NCBI GenBank assembly: GCA_002887195.1
Contig: PJAB01000418.1
Coordinates: 1-27,306, forward strand
DNA: 27,306 bases
Source of the DNA: Chrysochromulina parva
Lineage: Eukaryota; Haptophyta; Prymnesiales; Chrysochromulinaceae
Reading direction: 5' to 3'
Shown: piece after piece, positions 8,871 through 17,302 of the stretch
How the letters are laid out: each line of letters opens with the position of its first letter
Numbering within the stretch: position 1 is the stretch's first letter
The notes under the pieces: generated by a model
Seen by the model: the letters and a program-made list of their open reading frames with translations, nothing else
Told to the model about the DNA's origin: nothing
Databases searched by the model: none
Position numbers and translations under genes: made by a program

Positions 8871-9500
8871 TCAGAGCTTCTTCTTGCGCTGCGCGCTCAT
8901 CGTGCGGTCCATGCCCCCCATTATGCTGTCCAGCAGGTCGGCGCCCGTCGAGGAAGACCCCACCTTCAACCGCTTGTTGGGCGGAGCCTTTGCTTGATTC
9001 GGACGCGCAGTGGGCGCAAAACAAGCTGCCGACGCTGCCGGGGTTGAAGAGGCGGCTGGCTTTGTCGCCAGAGAAGGTGGCGGTGGCCGTGGCAACGGCA
9101 CCTTCGGCACGTCCGTTGCGCACGGAGTGCCCTTCATCTCCACGCGCTCCTCGTCATCTTCGGCATACAAGTCGTACAGGGCAGACATGGCCTTCGACTG
9201 TTCCGCGAGCCGCTTGGCTTCCTTCTCACGCTCGGCCGCCACTCTGGCAGCATTTGCGGCCTCATCTTTTCGCTGCGCTTCGCGCGCCTCCGCGCGCATT
9301 TTCGCCTTGATTTGGTCCACCTCGCTGTAATCCTCCTCCTCCTCCTCGAGCGAGGCCTGGGCGCCTCTCGACTCGAAGCGTCTCGCCACCTCCTCCATAG
9401 CCCGCTCCTCAGCCGCGCGCCTCTCCGCGTCCAGTTCCTTGTGAGACTTGTCATTCTTGTCCTTGGTTTGATCATCGAGGAGATCGTCTAGGAGACCCGT

Positions 9501-9536
<36 letters not shown>

Positions 9537-9644
9537 TTTGTTCTCATGAGACAAGTCGATGCCCTTTTCTTCATCGTCATCCTTGAGAGTGTTGTAGTAC
9601 TCGAGGAACTCTTTCTGAGTCTGACGTTGCGCCGGAAAAGCCAT
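8871..9644 (-). CDS. Charged coiled-coil protein, probably nuclear
   Basis: I do not recognise the family. ATG 9644 (MAFPAQRQTQKEF) is preferred over an upstream in-frame ATG at 9722, because the intervening residues are Arg/Cys-rich and not conserved-looking; this gives 257 residues. An acidic run of alternating Asp/Glu occupies residues 37-47 and an LLDDLLDD motif 51-58. A long Glu/Arg/Ala/Lys helix with coiled-coil character spans about 65-165 and includes EEEEE at 100-104. A Pro/Ala-rich linker follows (178-222). The basic clusters NKRLKV (223-228) and RKKKL at the C-terminus are nuclear-signal candidates, and an ADLLDSIMGGMD motif (235-246) lies between them. There is no signal peptide or membrane span. 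The composition resembles RNA-processing accessory proteins, but that is only a guess. Confidence 0.65.
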
Positions 9645-9846
9645 TTCGATCGCGAAGCGTGCCCGCAAACTGCGACAGCAGCCTGCCTCCCCGCGAATCC
9701 TCGCTCCGAAGCTGTGAATCACAGCTGTGAATCCTCACTCCGCGCGGTTTCGGATATTGCTACACGTACACCTGGTAATAGATCTGAAGAATGTACTACA
9801 ATTGTATCCAATGACTTCAACTATAGTTCACCACATCACCAGTCGT

Positions 9847-11559
9847 TCACTCGAAGTCGGAGTGCGCGGTCTCGAAGTCGGACTGCGAGGACGCGGAGGA
9901 GCCGTCGGACGAGCCCTCCTCGTCACCGCTCGAGTAGATGATGCCGTACAGCCCGGGCGCTTCCTCGTCCACGAGGCCATACAGGCCGAGTGCCTCGTTC
10001 GGCTCGTCGGGCTCGTCCGCTCGGGACGGCGCTCGTCGGCTTTCCCTTTGTGATAAGGTCGGCAGTGCGGTCGTCAATGCGGCCCCAGTATCCATAGCGG
10101 AGTTCAAAGTGGGCACGTTCGGACGGCGGCTCCTCCAGCCGAGCGCTTCGGCCAGGGAGCGGCGGCGCGAGCCGACCAGTCGCGCGGTCGCCACGAGGCT
10201 CTCCACTTCAGACACGGTCGGCTGGGCGTGCGAAGCAGCCAACGAGGTCCTCCTCTGGCTACTCTTGGTCGCCTGCTCAAGCTTGGCGCGGGCGGACGCT
10301 ACCGCCTCGAGCAGCTTGGTCGCCGACTGCGCGTCTTCACACCGGCACGTGTAACGGACGACCGGTGCGGTGCACTCGAGCTCCAGCGCCGTGTTGAGCG
10401 CCAGCAGCTGCGACGCCTCCGCGCCCATGCTCGACACGGCGCCTGTGCTGGACACGTGGTGCGTGCTGCTCGGCCGTTTTTCGGCCACACCACGCGCGCG
10501 CGCGTTGGGCCCATATCCATATTTGGCAACGCGCGCTGGCTCGAGCGTGAGCGATCGCAACGGCAGCACAGCCTTGAGCGCGAGCGTCGTATTGAGCGCG
10601 AGCGTCGTATTGAGCGTCGGCCCACCACTCGAGAGCACGCGCCGTCGCGGGCGCTTCAGGCGGGCGACCACGAGGCCATCGGAGAGCAACGCGAGCCGAT
10701 AGAGCTTACGCCGCGCGACGCGCGACGGCTTCGACATCTTGACCTCAACCTCGAGCAGTAGCGATCGAGAGGGGGCCAGAAGCAGCGGGAGCTTGCCTCC
10801 AAGCTCATGGTAAAGCGCGATCAGTCGCGCCCCGTCGGCGGCGTGCTTAATCTTGTTGTTCACCTCCTCGTTCACGCGGCGCACCGCTGCGGCCGCCGCC
10901 TCGAGCTCCGGCCTTGGCCCTGCGTGTGCAGGCAGCACGCGCAGCAGCGACTCGAAGAAGAGCGGATACTTGCAGATGCGCTGGACCGGTCGGATAAGCA
11001 GCGAGTCGAGCCGCTCGCCGCGGGCGCCTTCGAGCTCGGCGAGGGCAGGCGTGCTCGCGCGCGCGTTCTTCACGCGTGAGAGCACCAGGGCATACCCGCT
11101 GCAGTACGAAGAGTAGATGCGCAAAAAGGGCGTCAGCGTCGTGAAGGCGCGCGAGACCGCCCAGACGTCAGCGATGCCCGCATGCTCGAGCCGCTGCAGC
11201 AGCTCCTGGTGCACGCCGCGCAGCGAGCACGCCGCCGTCAGAAGCTCCTCGCCCGAAGACGCATCGATCACGGGCCGGAGAAGCGGCACGAACGCCGTCA
11301 CGAGCGCATCCAGCGCGGCCACGTACGAACGCTCCGTCTCGAGCACCTCGCGCAGGATCTTGGTTATCTCCGCGCGTGCCGCGTCGCCTATCGGATCGGT
11401 ATCAGAGGGGCCAGCGGCTATTCCGGGCGGTGGCTGCTCACTCTCGACCGCCGCTCCATCCACAGCGGATGTAAGTGGCTCCGTGAGCTGTCCGTCGGCC
11501 GCTGCTCGGCCGCGGCCGAAGAGGCCCGGGCAGATGAAGCTGCAGCACATGGTGGCCAT
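9847..11559 (-). CDS. Dbl-homology RhoGEF with PH-like domain
   Basis: This is a guanine nucleotide exchange factor for Rho-family GTPases. Numbering is from ATG 11559 (MATMCCSFICPG, 570 residues); the frame is open to an ATG at 11685. The DH domain spans about residues 63-243. It begins ITKILREVLETERSYVAALDALV and contains the diagnostic late helix LLIRPVQRICKYPLFFESLL (187-206). A PH-like fold follows (about 258-440: RKLYRLALLSDGLVV, then YTCRCEDAQSATKLLEAVASA). It is interrupted by a Ser/Arg-rich insertion carrying two 18-bp DNA repeats. The C-terminus is Ser/Asp/Glu-rich with duplicated GLYG motifs. The N-terminal Cys cluster (C5, C6, C10) could be palmitoylated, which would fit membrane recruitment. 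The gene diverges from the membrane-protein gene at 11777. Confidence 0.85.
   Translation of the reverse strand: MATMCCSFICPGLFGRGRAAADGQLTEPLTSAVDGAAVESEQPPPGIAAGPSDTDPIGDAARAEITKILREVLETERSYVAALDALVTAFVPLLRPVIDASSGEELLTAACSLRGVHQELLQRLEHAGIADVWAVSRAFTTLTPFLRIYSSYCSGYALVLSRVKNARASTPALAELEGARGERLDSLLIRPVQRICKYPLFFESLLRVLPAHAGPRPELEAAAAAVRRVNEEVNNKIKHAADGARLIALYHELGGKLPLLLAPSRSLLLEVEVKMSKPSRVARRKLYRLALLSDGLVVARLKRPRRRVLSSGGPTLNTTLALNTTLALKAVLPLRSLTLEPARVAKYGYGPNARARGVAEKRPSSTHHVSSTGAVSSMGAEASQLLALNTALELECTAPVVRYTCRCEDAQSATKLLEAVASARAKLEQATKSSQRRTSLAASHAQPTVSEVESLVATARLVGSRRRSLAEALGWRSRRPNVPTLNSAMDTGAALTTALPTLSQRESRRAPSRADEPDEPNEALGLYGLVDEEAPGLYGIIYSSGDEEGSSDGSSASSQSDFETAHSDFE
10574..10609 (-). 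repeat. Two 18-bp tandem units in the RhoGEF PH region
   Basis: The 18-bp unit ttgagcgcgagcgtcgta occurs at 10574-10591 and 10592-10609, with a partial third copy after it. It encodes repeated LNTTLA-type peptides within the PH-like domain. Confidence 0.9.
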
Positions 11560-11776
11560 CGTGTTGCTGCTTTCAGTCGTCTGTGAGTGTGCGCAGGTCC
11601 GGCAACACGGAGTAAGTAGACGAAAGGTTGGACTTTGCGGACTCCATTTATCAGGGGTTTCGTCTGTGCGTACACGTTCCTTCACAGTGACGTTGCCGTA
11701 CTTTGAGGCATCCGGGACTCTGGCCGGTAGGTTGTCTTACGAAGTTCCGCCATTTGGCGCGAGTACAACCTCCGCA

Positions 11777-12631
11777 ATGTCCACCACCGACAAGTCCTTC
11801 AGTCCGCTCAAGGTGCTCGGCGCGACCGAGGATGAGGTGCACATCGAGCGCGCCTTCATCCTGTGCTCGAGCGCCAAAGAGAGGTCGTCCACTGATAAGA
11901 GAGCCTTTGTTGAGTTCAGCATCGACACCGAGGAGGAGCTGGCGGCGCTCGCAATCGCTCAAAACACGAAGGTGGAGCGCGTGCTTGGTATGAAGACCAA
12001 TCCCCCACTCAACTGGCTCAATTTCGCATCGGACAAATCCAAAGACGACGCCATCAAGTCTAGCCGCGTGCTGCGCACCAAGGCGCTCAAGACGCTCGGC
12101 GCCACAATAGACGACATCCGGATCGAGAAGGCGCTTCTCGTCCTCGGCGAGGCGACCGGGCGCGAGGTGCCCGCGGGCAAGCTGCCGCGGGCCCGGCCGC
12201 CGACGTGGGCCGCGCCGCCGCGCACAGCCGAGGCGGTGTCGGGCGTCTCGGTCTTCTTGCTCGCTGTCCTGCCGTGGGGCGTGCTCGCGCCGCTCAACAT
12301 CCTCAAGCTACAGCTCAACAAGGTAAGTCCCGGCGCGCACCTATGGGTGCCAAGCGAGACTGAGCAGTGTCAGGCCGCGTGCGGCATCGCGCGCATGTGG
12401 GCCACTCTCTTCTGGTCCATGCAGTTTGCAAATGCGTGCGCGTGCCTCTACCTTCACTACAACCGAGAGCGCGGGCTCGCTCTGCTCGGCGCGTCGCACA
12501 AGATTTGCGTGGGCGCCATCCTGCTCAAGGCGTACCTGGGCGGGGTCATCTACTGGCCCATCGGCCTTGCCGGCTGTGCGGTCGAATGGGTCTTTGCGGC
12601 ACTCTTTCTGCGTGAGCTGCGACTCCCTTGA
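11777..12631 (+). CDS. Multi-pass membrane protein with duplicated N-terminal motif
   Basis: I do not recognise the family. The frame is open from 11117. ATG 11777 (MSTTDKSFSPLKVLGAT) is preferred, giving 284 residues. ATG 11534 would add a signal-like leader (MKLQHMVAIVLLLSVVCECA) but overlaps the start of the divergent RhoGEF gene. A motif of about 19 residues occurs twice: 11-29 (LKVLGATEDEVHIERAFIL) and 104-122 (LKTLGATIDDIRIEKALLV). The C-terminal half is hydrophobic, with spans at about 153-176, 206-226, 242-260 and 262-279. AAG^GTAAGT at 12323, followed by CAG at 12367 or 12373, marks a possible in-frame intron of 45 or 51 nt that would remove part of the first loop. If ATG 11534 is used, the protein may enter the plastid or secretory route. 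Confidence 0.65.
   Translation: MSTTDKSFSPLKVLGATEDEVHIERAFILCSSAKERSSTDKRAFVEFSIDTEEELAALAIAQNTKVERVLGMKTNPPLNWLNFASDKSKDDAIKSSRVLRTKALKTLGATIDDIRIEKALLVLGEATGREVPAGKLPRARPPTWAAPPRTAEAVSGVSVFLLAVLPWGVLAPLNILKLQLNKVSPGAHLWVPSETEQCQAACGIARMWATLFWSMQFANACACLYLHYNRERGLALLGASHKICVGAILLKAYLGGVIYWPIGLAGCAVEWVFAALFLRELRLP
12323..12373 (+). other. Candidate stop-free mini-intron
   Basis: The sequence AAG^GTAAGT is a perfect consensus donor. Acceptor-like CAGs end at 12367 and 12373, giving introns of 45 or 51 nt. Both are phase 0, multiples of 3 and without stops, so an ORF finder would read through. Removal shortens the loop after the first membrane span. Confidence 0.4.
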
Positions 12632-12670
12632 GAGAGACCTCAATGCGCGCCGCCGCTGCGCGTGACGTGA

Positions 12671-12802
12671 GCGATCCGTCCCATCAAAATTGACGAACCC
12701 TGAGACTGGAGCAGCGATCCGTCCCATCAGAAGTGACGAACCCTTAGACTGGAGCAGCGATCCGTCCCATAAGAAGTGACGAACCCTTAGAGCTGAGACT
12801 GG
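12671..12802. repeat. Three 43-bp tandem repeats
   Basis: Three near-identical units begin at 12671, 12714 and 12757, each starting gcgatccgtcccat and carrying tgacgaaccct. They lie just after the membrane-protein stop, in the intergenic region before the convergent peroxiredoxin gene (12632-13266), which otherwise holds only the 3' UTR elements listed below. Confidence 0.95.
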
Positions 12803-13075
12803 CGCGCCACAGCTCAGGGCCCCCGCCACCGACGGCACGTTCACGTAGCACGGCTTCTCGTCTCGTCGGGTCGCGCTCGGCGCACAACGTCAGCCAAATA
12901 GGGCGCACATCAGGCAGTCAGGCCCGCGGCCCTGCGGCCTCTGCTCGTCGGCCCGGTGATAAGCAACGCGAGATTTGACCTTTTGACGCGGTGAGGGTGA
13001 CGGATGTTCTCCCACAATTTTGTATACGTTTTCACTTTAATTACAACTTTCTTGGTAGTAGTAGAGTGACACATC

Positions 13076-13094
13076 GGCCGCTCTTCCAGCGGCC
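13076..13094 (-). other. GC-rich hairpin in peroxiredoxin 3' flank
   Basis: The arms ggccgct and agcggcc form a perfect 7-bp stem around a 5-nt loop. It lies about 170 nt past the peroxiredoxin stop codon. Its role is unknown; it may assist 3' processing. Confidence 0.5.
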
Positions 13095-13135
13095 ATCCGT
13101 AGGGTCTTCCTACACACGCGCGCACGGCCCCAGTA

Positions 13136-13197
13136 TTATCAGCTCTCAGCAAGCGGGCTCCCCGTGCGGGGCGATTTCCGCTCGAAGCTTCATTTCG
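13136..13197 (-). promoter_or_regulatory. Candidate SECIS element
   Basis: Read on the minus strand, about 75 nt after the peroxiredoxin stop, an AUGA (13193-13190) is followed by exactly 12 nt and then AAA (13177-13175). Next come a short CCCC/GGGG helix with a 4-nt loop, a CCGCUUG arm complementary to the 5' arm CGAGCGG, and UGAG (13148-13145) or UGAU (13141-13138). This is the order of a type II SECIS: quartet, helix, unpaired AA, small apical helix, GA quartet. The lower stem is imperfect, needing a bulge of about 4 nt. It is the only AUGA I find in the first 400 nt of the 3' flank. Confidence 0.4.
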
Positions 13198-13266
13198 GCG
13201 AGCGCGAATGTGCGGAACGACCCGGATTTGGCCGCTAACGTTGTCTACTGAGCGTGGACCTCACGC

Positions 13267-13875
13267 TCACTTGAGACCCTTGATCGCGGCGAGCACGCCA
13301 GCGGCCGAGGAGTTGGCATTGGCGCCAGGGGCGTCACCGGAGGGGTCAGCGCCATCGTCCGGCGTGCCGCTGACGGCGACGTGCTTGATCACGCCGTTGT
13401 CCACGTACAGCGCGAAGCGCTTCGAGCGCACTCCGCCCAGGGCCTTCATCGTGCCCGCCGCCTTCATCTCGAGGTCCAGCGCTTTCGTCAGGGCACCCGT
13501 CGTATCAGCGAAGAACGAGATGTTGGTGCCGGCAATCTTCTGGTCCTTGGCCCAAGCCTCCATGACGGCTGCATCGTTGACGCAGTAGACGAGGACCTCG
13601 TCGATGCCTGCATTACGGACGTCATCACGTGCCTTCTTGTAGCCAGGCACCTGGTCCTTGGATCAGGTTGGCGTGAAGGCGCCGGGCAACCCAACGATGA
13701 TCACCTTCTTCATGGCGATCTTGTCGGCGAGGTTGAAGGGCGTGGGAGGCCACGAGGCCTTTTCCACTTCCACGGAAGGGAACTTGCTGCCGACGGCAAT
13801 CGCCATCGTGCGCGCATGGCGCTCCGCAAGCGGGCGACCCGCACCGACGACGCGACGCAGTGACATCATCATCAA
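13267..13875 (-). CDS. Peroxiredoxin-5-type peroxidase, probable selenoprotein
   Basis: This is a thiol/selenol peroxidase of the Prx5 (PrxII) family, which reduces H2O2 and organic peroxides. Reading from ATG 13875 there is one in-frame TGA (13665-13663) at codon 71, and the same frame continues to a TGA at 13267, giving 202 residues. The TGA falls exactly on the peroxidatic position of PxxxTxxC (PGAFTPT at 64-70), and the next residues SKDQVPGY match the family. Decoding as selenocysteine is therefore inferred. Other family features are C98 just before VND (98-101), VMEAW (104-108), and the conserved Arg in GVRSKRFALYVDNG (R150). The Met/Arg-rich N-terminus (1-23) resembles a mitochondrial presequence; MAIAVGSKFP at residue 24 is an alternative start. 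The alternatives are a nonsense mutation or sequencing error, but a random stop would rarely hit this codon. Confidence 0.88.
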
Positions 13876-14269
13876 AAAAAGGACCTGTGAATGTGAATGC
13901 GCATCTATTCGCTGTCGGACCCCCCTGGCTCGTGCGCTCCCTGGGTCGCTCCGGAGGCGATCTCCAAAACCGCGAAACCCGCCCCCCGGTTCGACGCGTA
14001 CAGTCGTCTGCGCCGGGGGCCCTCTTGGGTGTAGCTACGTGGTAGGATTCCTATCCGGATACGGCGTACACGCGTCGCGGGGACACGACGAATCGATACT
14101 TGTAGTACGACCTAACACCCATAATTTACAATTCGATTTTATAATGGTCGTTATCCCGGGTTCATCTCTACATCGTCTGTTTCGTCTCTTTCTGACAAAT
14201 TATCTACTTCTTACCCCGCCCTCAGGAGTGAACAAGCGGCCGTATCGGGTCCTGCTGACTATACAAGTT
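13876..14269. other. Intergenic region between two minus-strand genes
   Basis: This 394-bp interval contains the upstream region of the peroxiredoxin gene and the 3' end of the GTPase gene. It is AT-richer at 14110-14215. I see no gene or repeat. Confidence 0.5.
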
Positions 14270-16693
14270 TTACGCGCTGGTCTTGATCAGCACCGAGCGC
14301 AGCTTGCTCGTGCTCACGCCCTTTCTGCTCGCCGTCTTATGCTCCGATTTCGAGCCGTCGGCGATGGTCACGATGGCCCTCGAGAGGGCCGGCTGCTGCT
14401 TTGATGCCGCGTTGAGTGACGAGGACGGCTCACTCGAGAGCTTCTTTGGTGCCGAGGACGGCTCACTCGAGAGCTTCTTCGGTGCCGAGGACGGGTCCGG
14501 AGGCGCCTGCAGTGGCGGCGGGCTGCCGACTTTTCTGCGCGCGGCCAGCCGCACGCAGTCGAGCGGATTGAAGGGCTGGTTCTGGCTGTTGGCGCCGTCG
14601 ATGGCTGCGCTCGCGCCCGCGGTGGGAGGCTCGCCGAGCGGGTTGCCGAGCTTCAGCTGGCTCACTCCTTCCTCCCAGGCCTTCTTAATGTCGAACGTAC
14701 GTAGGCTGTCGCCCGTCTGCTTCGCCCAGAGCTCGAGAGAAAAGGCCCATGGCTTACCGGTACCTCCCATCGCGGCCTTCTGAAAGTCATCGCCCTGAAT
14801 CCCCTCGAGGACCTCGTTGTAGTTGACACTTCCCGACCTGTCCTTGTCGAGCTTGTCGAAGAGAGCGTCCATTTGAGCCTCGGTCACTTGCGAGCTTGGC
14901 TCAAGTGACTTGAGCGCCTTGCGGAACTCGGCCGCATCGAGCTTGCCGGAGCCGTCCTCGTCCCACGTCTCGAAGACCTTCTTGAAGCCGTCTTTGGCCA
15001 AGCCTCCGAACCACTTTGCAAAGTTCTGCTCGCTCTCGCCGTGGTCCGGCTCGGGAGGTACCCTCGGTGTACTGGGCGGTAAGTGCATGCCCAGATTCTC
15101 CTTGAGCCGCTGCGCACAGCGTGCCACTGTGCGGAATACATGCTCTGCATGCTGCCACGCCTGGCGGGGATCGCCTCCGAAGGAGGTCTCCAGGTACGGC
15201 ATGCGTCCGCCACAGGTGAGCATCCACTCGCGCACGTCCTCCTCGAACACTTGCCGCGGGCGCATCACGTCGACCTCTGCCTTGTTGCCCACGAGCACGA
15301 ACGGGAAATTCTTTGGAGTTCGGCCCGTTAGCCGTGAGAACTCATGCAGCCAGCCACCGACCTCGCTCAGCGCGCGGAAGGAGCGCATCGACTTGACATC
15401 AAAGACGAGCAGCACGACATGAGCCTGCTTATAGAAGACCATCGAGAGGGCTTTATAGCGCGGGTTGCCCGCGGTATCAAGCAGTAGAAGCGGTAGCGGG
15501 TGGCTACCCGGGACAGTGACGCTCACCTCGTGGCACGTGGTGCCCATCGTCGGCCAATACGGCGCCTTGCTCTCGTATCCAGCACGCTCCTCCAGCCCAT
15601 CAGCGAGGTCGCGACTGAAACGAGGCGCGAGAGGTCCGCGAGACGTGCGCGTGCTGCGCGTGCTGCGCCCATGCATCGAGTCGCCGATGCCGGCGATGCC
15701 GCCGGCGCCGCCGGTAAGGCCGGCGAACATGCTTCCGCCGTGAAGGCTGATGCCGGCGACATCGCCGGCAAGGCTCCCGACGATGCCGCCGAGCAGCCCG
15801 CCTGCCTGCGGTGGCCCTTTGCAGAAGGCCTCGATGAGAGTCGTCTTCCCCGCTCCGCTCGAGCCGAGCACCACGACTCGCTGGCGCTTGAGTGGTTCCC
15901 CATCGAGTCCAATCTCTCGCGGCAGGAAGGCCTGAAGCTCGCGCAGCATCGCCATCTCGTCCGCCTTCGCGTACGTACGAAGGAACGCGCGCACCCAGCA
16001 CGAGCGGGGCATTCGCGAGAAGTGAGGCTGCACGATCGGAAGCTCGCTCACCGGCTTCGTCAAGTGCCATCGCAAGCGCCACGTCTCATCTTGGGCGTCG
16101 GGCGGCTTGCCGGGCGCGGTCGCGAGCGAGACGCGCAGAAAAAATGCTGGCCACTCGGTCTCCGGCCAGTCCAGCCACTTACACAGCAGCGACGTCGAGT
16201 AGACCTCAAGGACCGTTGCACGGAACCAGCGGCCACGCCAGCACAAGGTACACAACTTGCCTGTGCGCGTCAGGATGCGCTTGATCATGCCCGTCGAAAG
16301 CACGGCCTGCTCGGCGATGATGAGGTCCTCGAGGCTCACGAACGCGGGGTCCTTGAACACCGTGTCGCGCTCAAGCGGCTGCGGCGAGTAGTAGGCGACC
16401 AACTCGTTGCCAGAGTTGATGCTGTAGCGGTCGATGGCCATCATGTCGCGGAGCGGCACGCCGCGGAACTCGAGCTCGATCTCCTCAGCCTTTGGAACTA
16501 CCTTGCTGCGAAGGTTACCCGTATCCTGCAGCAGGCGCAGCGCAATCTCAATCTTGACCTTCAGCACGAACACCATGTCGGAGTGGTCCACCGTCAGCGG
16601 CAGCAGCGGGCCCTCAAGCCCACGATCGAGCTTGACGCGCAGACGCACCGAGGTGTCAGCCACTGAGAAGGCGCTGCGCAGGCGTCGCTGCAT
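14270..16693 (-). CDS. UBL / Ras-like GTPase / EF-hand fusion protein
   Basis: This 807-residue intronless ORF combines signalling domains. Residues about 15-103 resemble a ubiquitin-like fold (VRLRVKL..., then IELEFRGVPLRD...NELVAYYS). Residues about 146-192 (CWRGRWFRATVLEVYSTSLLCKWLDW) look like a small SH3/Tudor-type barrel, which is tentative. A Ras/Rab-type GTPase follows: P-loop GSSGAGKT (277-284), PTMGTT switch-I-like (381-386), DTAG (406-409), NKAE (470-473, Glu in place of the usual Asp) and ETSF (502-505). A Gly/Arg/Ser-rich insertion (about 293-376) lies between P-loop and switch I. Two EF-hands have complete ligands: 578-589 (D, D, S, K, D, E) and 616-627 (D, D, S, S, N, E). The tail carries two 11-residue repeats and is basic. 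Ca2+-regulated nucleotide switching is inferred, as in Miro or RASEF, but the domain order differs. Confidence 0.85.
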   Translation of the reverse strand: MQRRLRSAFSVADTSVRLRVKLDRGLEGPLLPLTVDHSDMVFVLKVKIEIALRLLQDTGNLRSKVVPKAEEIELEFRGVPLRDMMAIDRYSINSGNELVAYYSPQPLERDTVFKDPAFVSLEDLIIAEQAVLSTGMIKRILTRTGKLCTLCWRGRWFRATVLEVYSTSLLCKWLDWPETEWPAFFLRVSLATAPGKPPDAQDETWRLRWHLTKPVSELPIVQPHFSRMPRSCWVRAFLRTYAKADEMAMLRELQAFLPREIGLDGEPLKRQRVVVLGSSGAGKTTLIEAFCKGPPQAGGLLGGIVGSLAGDVAGISLHGGSMFAGLTGGAGGIAGIGDSMHGRSTRSTRTSRGPLAPRFSRDLADGLEERAGYESKAPYWPTMGTTCHEVSVTVPGSHPLPLLLLDTAGNPRYKALSMVFYKQAHVVLLVFDVKSMRSFRALSEVGGWLHEFSRLTGRTPKNFPFVLVGNKAEVDVMRPRQVFEEDVREWMLTCGGRMPYLETSFGGDPRQAWQHAEHVFRTVARCAQRLKENLGMHLPPSTPRVPPEPDHGESEQNFAKWFGGLAKDGFKKVFETWDEDGSGKLDAAEFRKALKSLEPSSQVTEAQMDALFDKLDKDRSGSVNYNEVLEGIQGDDFQKAAMGGTGKPWAFSLELWAKQTGDSLRTFDIKKAWEEGVSQLKLGNPLGEPPTAGASAAIDGANSQNQPFNPLDCVRLAARRKVGSPPPLQAPPDPSSAPKKLSSEPSSAPKKLSSEPSSSLNAASKQQPALSRAIVTIADGSKSEHKTASRKGVSTSKLRSVLIKTSA
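14423..14489 (-). repeat. Two 33-bp tandem units in the GTPase tail
   Basis: Two almost identical 33-bp units (each gaggacggctcactcgagag plus 13 bp) encode the 11-residue PSSAPKKLSSE unit twice (residues about 734-755). Confidence 0.9.
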
Positions 16694-17302
16694 GGGTCAA
16701 CGACCACGCGGTGGATCGGCGACGCAGAAGTGAGTGCTGGACGGGATCGCGTTCAATATTCGAGAAATTCGCGAACACGCGTTGGATTTCCATTAAAAGC
16801 AAGTTTATACATGTAACGCCCGTGACCCTCTTCGTGCCCCTCTGGGCTCCGTCCTGGTCCTCGCAGGCCTCGCTCCGCATGTCGCTCCGCCAGTATCCTC
16901 TGAGACATCGCGGTTCGTCGCCCAATGAGGATTCAATGACGAGAAATGACGTCGCCTCTCCCCTGAACTCTCCCCGGGGGCCGGGCAACACCTGCGTGCG
17001 GGCGCCTCTTGTCGCTGTCCTTCGTGCCCCCTAGGGGGGTGGTATGGTGCGGGCGTGTGCCCCTTAACCTAAACGAACATGCACCGGTGGGAACGCCGTT
17101 CCGCCGTCTACTTACGTGCAGGGACTTAAAGATCCTGACTTACGGCTTTATCTCATGTCTGCGCTGTTTCGCACACATGTTTATGACATGATTCATGCAG
17201 CTGGAGTAGAGCGAACGGACTGTCCGTTGGCGTGTCTCGAAGCGCGTTGATCTCAACGAACCCCCCAGCCGCGGACTGGGTGATTCACGGGGCGGCGTCT
17301 GT
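16694..17302. other. Intergenic region, no gene seen
   Basis: About 600 bp lie between the SOD stop and the GTPase start, both on the minus strand. It should contain the GTPase promoter nearest 16700 and the SOD 3' UTR near 17300. No RNA gene or repeat was recognised, and the short ORFs look random. Confidence 0.5.

Noticed and set aside
15500..16666. 388-aa plus-strand ORF
   Set aside because: It is the antisense shadow of the GTPase/EF-hand gene; Arg/His/Ala-rich, no recognisable domain.
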